The notes beneath the pieces were generated by a model, which had not been told where the DNA came from, made no database searches, and saw only the letters and a list, made by a program, of their open reading frames with translations. A stretch of 64,000 nucleotides of DNA. Source: Torymus aiolomorphi (taxonomy: Eukaryota > Arthropoda > Insecta > Hymenoptera > Torymidae). The position numbers were made by a program, and so were the translations under genes. Positions 57,322 through 64,000 of this stretch are shown here, one piece after another; the first letter of the stretch is position 1, and each line of letters begins with the position of its first letter. The DNA lies in NCBI GenBank assembly GCA_036365515.1, contig CM070877.1:8751001-8815000 (forward strand), written 5' to 3'.

Positions 57322-60300
57322 TTACGCCGCGACGGCGGAACTCGAACCGTTGCCCTGCAGCCTCTTCGCCTTCGCAAAATCCAGATACTCCGGGCTCCTG
57401 TACACCAAACTGGCCAGCTGTTCCGTGCCAGCATAGGTATCCGCCCTGGTACCCTTACACATGGCAAACTGATGACCCTTGAGCGACTTGTCGCAGGTCA
57501 CGCCGTGGTAGACGTGGACGAGGTCGAGGTCGGGCGCGCGGAAGATTCTCAGCTTGGACTTGACGGCCTTCTCGAAGAGATCGACGTCCTCTTTGCCCCA
57601 GCCCTCGATGGTCAAGTCGAACCTGCCGATGGCGTCGTAGTCGCGTTTGAACAGCGCGACGATGCCGAACCCGAACTGCCGCCAGAAACCCGTGGACTCG
57701 GTGATGACCGAACCTGCGACCACCGCGGGACTCGAACCGTACACCACACGTGGATCGTACTGGCTGAACACCACGGGGAAGTAGATCCTTTCGCCTCTTA
57801 GCGTGTTTCTCCGGATCCTCTGCAACGCTGCGCTCTCGAAGCTAATGTCCACGTCGACGAAGAACATGAGGTCGTCGCTTTGGAGAACCATTGCCCCCTG
57901 GTCGAGGGCGCGCGCACGCGAGAATTTGCCTCGACCCTGAACTAGGCGGAGCTTGTCGTCGCCGTAGTCACGCTGCAGTCGTTCGATCGATTTCGCGAGG
58001 TCCGCGTCGTCCTCCGGCGAATCGTCACTGGGGAATAGAACCACGAGGAGTTCGGTGCGGTGCTGCTGCAACAGGCAGACGCGCTCGTAGTTGGCCAGGA
58101 AGCGACGTAGGGTTTCTCGACGACCTGAGACAGGGACGATCAAGTGGATCCGCTCGCGGTCCGTCGCGGTCGTGTCGACTTCTCGGGTTTCCAGGCCTGT
58201 AAAAACATGCACAGATTGGTTTATTATGTGTACAAATACTAAATACGGGTTCGAATCACTGCAACAATATTTGAATTTTTATTTGATTTCTGAATTTTTT
58301 GTGATTTCATCTTTGTTTATATGTTAAATAAATATTTTTAAGCTCGGATTAGTAGACAATTTGGTGTACAAAAAACTAACTTGGCTTTAACTTTCTATCG
58401 ATTTGCGATAAATGCGGTTTTATTAAACTAAACTGAATAAAAGTAAGCACTGTTATTTTACGCGAGCGATGGTAGACATTACACGCTCTACAATTTAATA
58501 ACAGTCTTGCGTACAGTGCAAGTATTTACTGCAGGTTTATAGCTTTAATAAACATTGTAACGAATGTAAACTGTCAACGAATGAAATACAGCACTTGGAA
58601 AAAGCCGTGCGAATTTGCGCATGCAGTCACGTGTTTCTTTTTTACAACGTGAATAATAATATGAAATTTTGTATTTTTGTATATTCAAGGCCTGACAAGT
58701 ATTGTATTTCAATGCGACAGCGTGATGAATAAATAATTTTTGAGTACTAAGCAAAATAAACAGATAAATAAAATTTTGAAAATTTTTTTAACACGTTACC
58801 TTATACTTAAACTTTTAACTGCAAATATGTAGGAAAAAACTCTTATATAGTTGAATATTTTTGAATATAAATTAACTATATGAAAGGCATATTTGTATAT
58901 GAACGTAAGATGAATGCATTCATACGGTATAGACTAATGGTAATGTGTTCCGCGAAAGTTTGAGCTTCAGTACAGTTCTTGCATTTCAAAGTTTAGCATT
59001 TTTCAAGCGAAGTGTAAATATTTAAATATCTGTCAAAGCTTTTCGTGGGATCGCGACTCTTTATAAATATACTCGAACGATTGCAACATACTTTTGCATA
59101 TATTGCTGGCGAAAGAGCGACACTATACAGCATGAAAAATCAAATGATGTCACATATTGACATTCAAACTCTAAAATATTTTCTCCTAAATTCTTTTACA
59201 ATTGATCAAACTTTTCCGGAATTCCATAAAATATTACATCGTACTAGATTTTTCCATATTTAATAAATGAATATACACAATGTCACGTACTTTCCTATAC
59301 TACGTATGTACGAATGACGCGATTTTATATTATTCTCTATCAAGCTTAAAAACGTCCTTATCATTTCCACAAAACTCTACGATACAAACTATCAACCTCG
59401 AATCGCACAAAATTCACGGAAATCCGATAAGTCATACTTAGTTCGAAATCAGAACTCAATTCAGATTTAGTTCAGTTTCATAAATACCGCCATGCATCAA
59501 AATCATATCAAAATCACCTGTGAACTGCTGATGCAGATAGAGATGCCGTCTCACCGGCAGCGTCACCTTCCTGCCCCGGTACTTCCTGTACAGCAGCAGG
59601 AGATCCAGGACAGTGTCGGCGCCCTGGGGGGTGCGTCGCCGGTAGCCGTAGAGCCCCTGTCGCTCCTCGACGAAGCGGCCGCGCTGTCGGGAACAGGCGT
59701 TGATCGAGGCCATGACCTCGCGCGTCGCGTCCTCGAGGCCCTCGCGCAGGTCGCCGTGCAGACGCCGCCGGGGGTTCGTATCCGCGAGCGAGTACTCCGA
59801 GCGCGCGATGTAGTCCCAGGGGGGTACGCGCGTGTCTGGAAAAATACATTTTCTCAATATAGTTATGAAACTTGAGTATTTAAGGGGGTATCATAGTCGA
59901 TACGAAGATGCAGAGATCATATAATGAAATTTGAACTTGAATTATGCGGAGCACGCACGATTTTTTTCTATATTTATTATCGCACATATTTTTAAAATAT
60001 TTGATTCGAAAGTTTGCAGGTACACGGGCTCTTATGGGACTCGATCAAAACAGCTGATTGACATAGAGTGTGATTTTGTAAAAAAAAAAAAAGCAGAAAG
60101 AGCAATAAAAAACTAACGATCATATTGGCTAAAACCTTAAGAAGCTGTTCGCGAAAGTTCAACTCGTGTAACTGTTATGTATGACGGTTTTGTACTCTCT
60201 AAATTTGAATCAGTGAAATTCACTGAAAATCAGTTCTAAGTATACCAAATCAACTAAAATTTCAGTGAACTTTTAGTTTTCACTGAATATTTCAGTTGAT

Positions 60301-63300
60301 TTAGTATACTTGTACTTGTATATATATATATATATATATATATATAACTGTTTTTCAGTGAATTTCACTTATTCCAATTTAGAGAGTAAAGAAGACTGAT
60401 ATCGAAAAAGGTTGCTTGAAACGTGGACTTGTTTTTTCGATCTAAACAAATGCCCTACCATATAAAGAGCGTTCTAAGATATTCACTGTCTAATTATAGT
60501 GCGACTGAAATGTTATTAATTCTTGTCAATAGCTCCGCAACAAAAAAAAATTGCACTTAGAAACCTGTGCGACTTATAAATATTTACCTTTTTACTCGAC
60601 TTTTTTTTCTACGTTTTATCTTATTAGAATATCAATGTATCAGCGTGTAACACTAATTTTTACATTTTAATTTTACTTTTTTTTTCTGTAACTACACTGT
60701 TAAAAGTTTTCTGAAATTTAAGGTAAATTCTGTAATAAAAATTCAAAATTTTTATTAAATTTAACAAAAAAAAAACTTCAAAATTTTTAACAGTGTACAG
60801 CGAAACAACTATTTTTTATATATTCAACGAAAAATAATTACAAATTTGTAATAATACGGTGTCGAAAACCAAGCCAACAACGGCATTCTAAAGTACAAAA
60901 ACATCCCGTGAGACTCGCGCACACATGGCAACAGCGGGTTTTCTCTCTCTCCCTTTCTCAGCATCCTCGACACCCGATAACCATATATCCGTCATCCATG
61001 CACCATCCTCCCATAGAAAGCCAGTAAGTATATAGAAAGCCACACATGTCGCTCACCGGGTTTCCGCAGCCTCGTGTCCTTCTCGCCAGCGACGCTCCTC
61101 GCCATCTTTTCCACGTCCCTGCTCAGCTCCACCCTGCGCTGCTGCAGCTCCTGAATCTTCAGGCCCTGCAATTACGGCATAACAATGACACGTGCGTAAT
61201 CACCGTTACAGTCGTTTACGACCTTTTTACCGCCGCCGAGGTCGCAAATAAGGCTGTAGTTTTTTTTATTAGTGTAGGATCATTAATGAAAATGACGTTT
61301 CTATACGCTATAAAATGTTTCAATCGGATGGCTGTTTTTTTCGAGATGGTTTTTTCGCGGTTAGCGTACGTTGATGAAGAGTATGTACGAACGACGTTGC
61401 GAATTTTGAGATATAATGTGCGCAGTAGGTGTCTATGTTAATTGAAGAAATTTTTAGATTATCTTTAGATTGTAAAGTGCTGTGACTTCGACGACGATCA
61501 TTTTCCTCGACAACAGCGTTTTTATATATAGGAGAACAATTTGTCATTCTAAATCAGATAGATTCGCGTCGCGAGACTTTTATCGTTTAACGCACGCACA
61601 AAAAAATCATAGTCCCACAAGCGTCTTAGCACAGTTGTTCATGAATTATTTATAAAATTTATGATATATCGATGAAACCACCATTCGGAATCTAATTGCA
61701 GTAAAATTATGGCGTACTTGTCATTAATAAATCAGCCACAAGCCGTCAATTATAAACTCCTTCTTTAAACAATAATTTATAATTTATAGACGATTCAATT
61801 CCTCCGAGTATTTTATATCTTTCATACATATACTTATATATGCAATGATGTCTATAATCGTCTGACAACTGCTCTTATTATAAAATTTCATTGTTCTTTT
61901 ATCCTTCCCCCGCTAAAGCGCAGACAATGGGCACAATCACAGGTAAGTACACCGCGAGATATTGAAGCAAAGTCAAGTGCCCAGATACATCTACTACTGC
62001 TATTCGCCTCAATCAAATATACTTATTAAGGTAACCTAGTACTAATAAACAAAAAAAAAAAAAAATACAAAACAACGAATAATCCTCCTTACCCTCATAT
62101 AATTGTGCAGCCTGTACATATGTGGGGCGTTCTTCACCGGATGCATGCTGATCGCCCGGTGTACCTCCTTGCTCTTCAGCCTCCCGGTGAAGGCCAGGTC
62201 GCCGCTGCTGTTGTGATACAGAATCGACTGCATCTGCAACACGTACACCTAGATATGTACGCAACCGTCATAACCATAACTACATCCGACACAGCAGCAG
62301 TAGTAGTCGAGTCAATTGGACTCAACTGCTCGCTTCCTCTGCTGATCGCGCAAGGCCGCGTGAATTCCCGCGCGCGCCGCGCGTTTATAACACACTCGTC
62401 GAGGAAGCAATCTTCCGCGCGCGCGCTGGGCTTGCGATTCGTTTAGAGAGAGAGAGAGAGAGATGCCGCTTCCTCGTCGTTGCTTTTATTTCTTTCTCGC
62501 TTTCACTCTCGCGGCCAAGTGTGGATAAGTGAGGGGTTTGCCGGTGCTTGAGCGAGCTGATTGGGCTGCGATGCGCGCGATATGTATGTATATAGGTGTC
62601 GGGTGTCACGCGCGTGAGCGCGAGGATGTCGGAGTAAACGTGTACACGCTTTGACGTGGTAATAATTGGGTAGTAAATTAAGTGGTATCGTATAAGTTTC
62701 GGTAAGAGAGAAGCTACTGGTTGAGTGATATCGATGTAATGTAGCGATTTTAAAGGGTTCGAGTGATCAGTGTGTAGAAGATAAGAAGATCTTCATGTGA
62801 TAGCAAAATTGATAATAAATAATTGATTATATATAGACTGTTTAATGTTACAGTGAACGAGTACACTTGAGGCATCGAACATTTTTATAATATAAGTATA
62901 TCATTTTTTTAATTGCTTGCCTGGCCCTCGAAAAAATAACTTCAAAGCTGGCATAAAAAACGAAGCAGTGAACTTTCCGAATTCTATATACGCGATATCT
63001 CTCTACCCCGTACCATTCGGAACGTATGTATCTCTCTCTCTCTCTTATCCAGAAATAAATCCGTAATCTCATCGACCATAAATTTCTTTCAAACCATTAC
63101 ATCACCGAGTAAACCGAACAAAAAGCTCTCTTCTCCAGCGCGAACCACCCATATCCATCGCCGCCGCACACTCGTCATCGCGTTTATTAGACACACACAT
63201 ACATATACGTTCGGTCGTCGCCGTCGGGCTATTATTAATTTCGGAGCATTTCAATTTGCGCTCTCTCGTCGCCGGGCGACGACGCGCGAGTACATTGTAG

Positions 63301-64000
63301 CCGCCGCCGCCGACGACAGATAATATAAAGTTCATCATCGCGTTAACTCTTTCGCACCGATCTTTCAATCTCGCGCAAACAAGACCGTGTATCTGTGTAA
63401 TATACATCTCGGTGTCTGTGCGCGTGTCTGTCTGTTGGGGGGGGGCGGTCGTAAAAGAAAAGAAAAAGTGGATCGCGCGCGTGCGGACGCGCTTCTTCTT
63501 TTGCCGCCGCGGCGAGTATATAAGACGCGCGCGAGGCGTGCGAAGAATGCGAGCAAGAACAAGTGGTGCATAGGCGCGCTTTAAATATAGTAATTGCGCT
63601 AAATGCATATGTGCGTGCTTTTTTGCGTCTCGTTTGTTTGCAATACCGTAACTATCCTAATTGGAAAAAGAGAGTCGCGCTTGGTGTGACGAAAAATGCT
63701 TAAAAAATAGTATACAATTAGCTGTGGAAAAAGTGGGTATATTCGATTTGACCGAGAAAATATTTTGCATTACAAAACGACGTCAACTTTATATTTAACC
63801 CAGCGTCTTTGCGCTATATATAATTAAAGAGAAACTCCGCAGCGCGTTTCAATTTCTCTATGTCTCGTCAGGTGCTACCGATACATGCCCTCACATCCAA
63901 CCAACAACAGAATCGTCCATAAAAGAAGCCCATCTCTCTCACCTCGTAGCTCCAGGTGCACGATATCCCGGCGAACTTCCTGACGCACCTGCCGAGCTCA
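57322..64000 (-). CDS. CHSY1: Chondroitin sulfate synthase (bifunctional polymerase), last five exons
   Basis: Minus-strand exons 64000-63943 (cut by the window edge), 62233-62093, 61165-61057, 59835-59518 and 58196-57322 join in phase (about 500 residues plus stop). The enzyme is a Golgi type II protein that alternately adds GlcUA and GalNAc to chondroitin. N-terminal-domain signatures: GRCVRKFAGISCTWSYE, HRAISMHPVKNAPHMYRLHN, INACSRQRGRFVEERQGLYG followed by YRRRTPQGADTVLDLLLLYR, and TLPVRRHLYLHQQF. C-terminal GalNAc transferase: RIHLIVPVSGRRETLRRFLA, FFVDVDISF (DxD metal motif), RIYFPVVFSQYDPRVVYGSS, STGFWRQFGFGIVALFKRDY, EGWGKEDVDLFEKAVKSKLR and LVHVYHGVTCD. Presence of both domains separates it from CSGALNACT. 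The tail after SPEYLDFAKAKR is Gly/Ser/Ala-rich. The membrane anchor and start lie beyond 64000. Confidence 0.95.
58197..59517 (-). other. CHSY1 intron, nothing recognised
   Basis: AT-rich intron of 1.3 kb between the exons at 59518-59835 and 57322-58196. Short open frames only; no repeat with clear ends. Confidence 0.5.
60195..60386. mobile_element. MITE with TA target duplication in a CHSY1 intron
   Basis: The inverted ends CTCTCTAAATTTGAATCAGT and ...CACTTATTCCAATTTAGAGAG are flanked by TA (60193-60194 and 60387-60388). The internal arms contain TCAGTGAAATTCACTGAAAA and its complement. A (TA)n run lies inside the right arm at 60318-60346. This is Tc1/mariner-type by target site. Confidence 0.75.
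60695..60795. mobile_element. 101-bp MITE with TA target duplication in a CHSY1 intron
   Basis: Ends CACTGTTAAAAG and ...TTTTTAACAGTG are flanked by TA (60693-60694 and 60796-60797). The hairpin body is AT-rich. CACTGTTAAAA-type ends are mariner-like. A second TA-flanked hairpin of another family lies 300 bp away. Confidence 0.75.
62234..63942 (-). other. CHSY1 intron with CpG-rich patches
   Basis: 1.7-kb intron. Patches at about 62330-62640 and 63140-63560 are rich in CG, GCGC and CCGCCG, and contain short GA, CT and G runs; the rest is AT-rich. No coding exon could be supported in it. The patches could be internal promoter or enhancer DNA, or simply local composition. Confidence 0.35.

Noticed and set aside
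57322..58200. CSGALNACT (single-domain GalNAc transferase)
   Set aside because: The upstream exons encode the N-terminal glycosyltransferase domain typical of CHSY1, so the gene is a bifunctional chondroitin synthase.

Overview
This is a eukaryotic window, most likely an insect and plausibly a hymenopteran. The evidence is AT-rich intergenic DNA with more GC- and CpG-rich exons, short GT-AG introns, a Piwi-clade Argonaute, a metazoan chondroitin synthase, a TTLL3-type tubulin glycylase, and insect-like copia, I-type, CR1-like and Harbinger elements. The order is inference; animal and arthropod are well supported. Exon models were built by hand from splice signals and frame continuity.

Layout. 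1-946 is a non-coding flank with a GC-rich 206-bp palindrome. 947-6689 is a complete PIF/Harbinger DNA transposon (24-bp identical terminal inverted repeats, CTG target duplication). It carries an apparently intact six-exon DDE transposase, a second element ORF, and two copies of a captured RING-finger exon. It ends about 275 bp upstream of WBP11 (6964-9287, + strand, complete). After a gene-poor stretch comes a complete Piwi/Aubergine-like gene (14063-19762, + strand) whose N-terminus is an array of Trp-Ser-Asn/Gln repeats; one intron holds a 650-bp foldback.

From 21.2 to 42.3 kb the window is almost wholly mobile DNA: a 9-kb giant palindrome with two later insertions (a 700-bp foldback and a block of 90-bp repeats that stay open as a 30-residue repeat on divergent strands); a 5' copia-like fragment with LTR and primer-binding site; a CR1-like LINE on the minus strand joined to it at 32866; and a decayed I-type LINE with RNase H that was hit by a TA-flanked MITE. 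At 43071-43380 lies a degenerate second copy of the last WBP11 exon, with acceptor and poly(A) signal retained.

The right third holds two minus-strand host genes: TTLL3-type glycylase (43753-55301, twelve exons in the window, first exon not found) and chondroitin sulfate synthase CHSY1 (57322 to beyond 64000, last five exons). Their introns contain foldbacks, TA-flanked MITEs and microsatellites.

The four host genes (splicing factor, piRNA effector, axonemal glycylase, glycosaminoglycan polymerase) have no shared pathway. The most unusual items are the giant palindrome with its tRNA-like Pol III modules, the frame-preserving 90-bp repeat block, the RING exon inside Harbinger, the tryptophan repeats of the Piwi protein, and the orphan WBP11 terminal exon.
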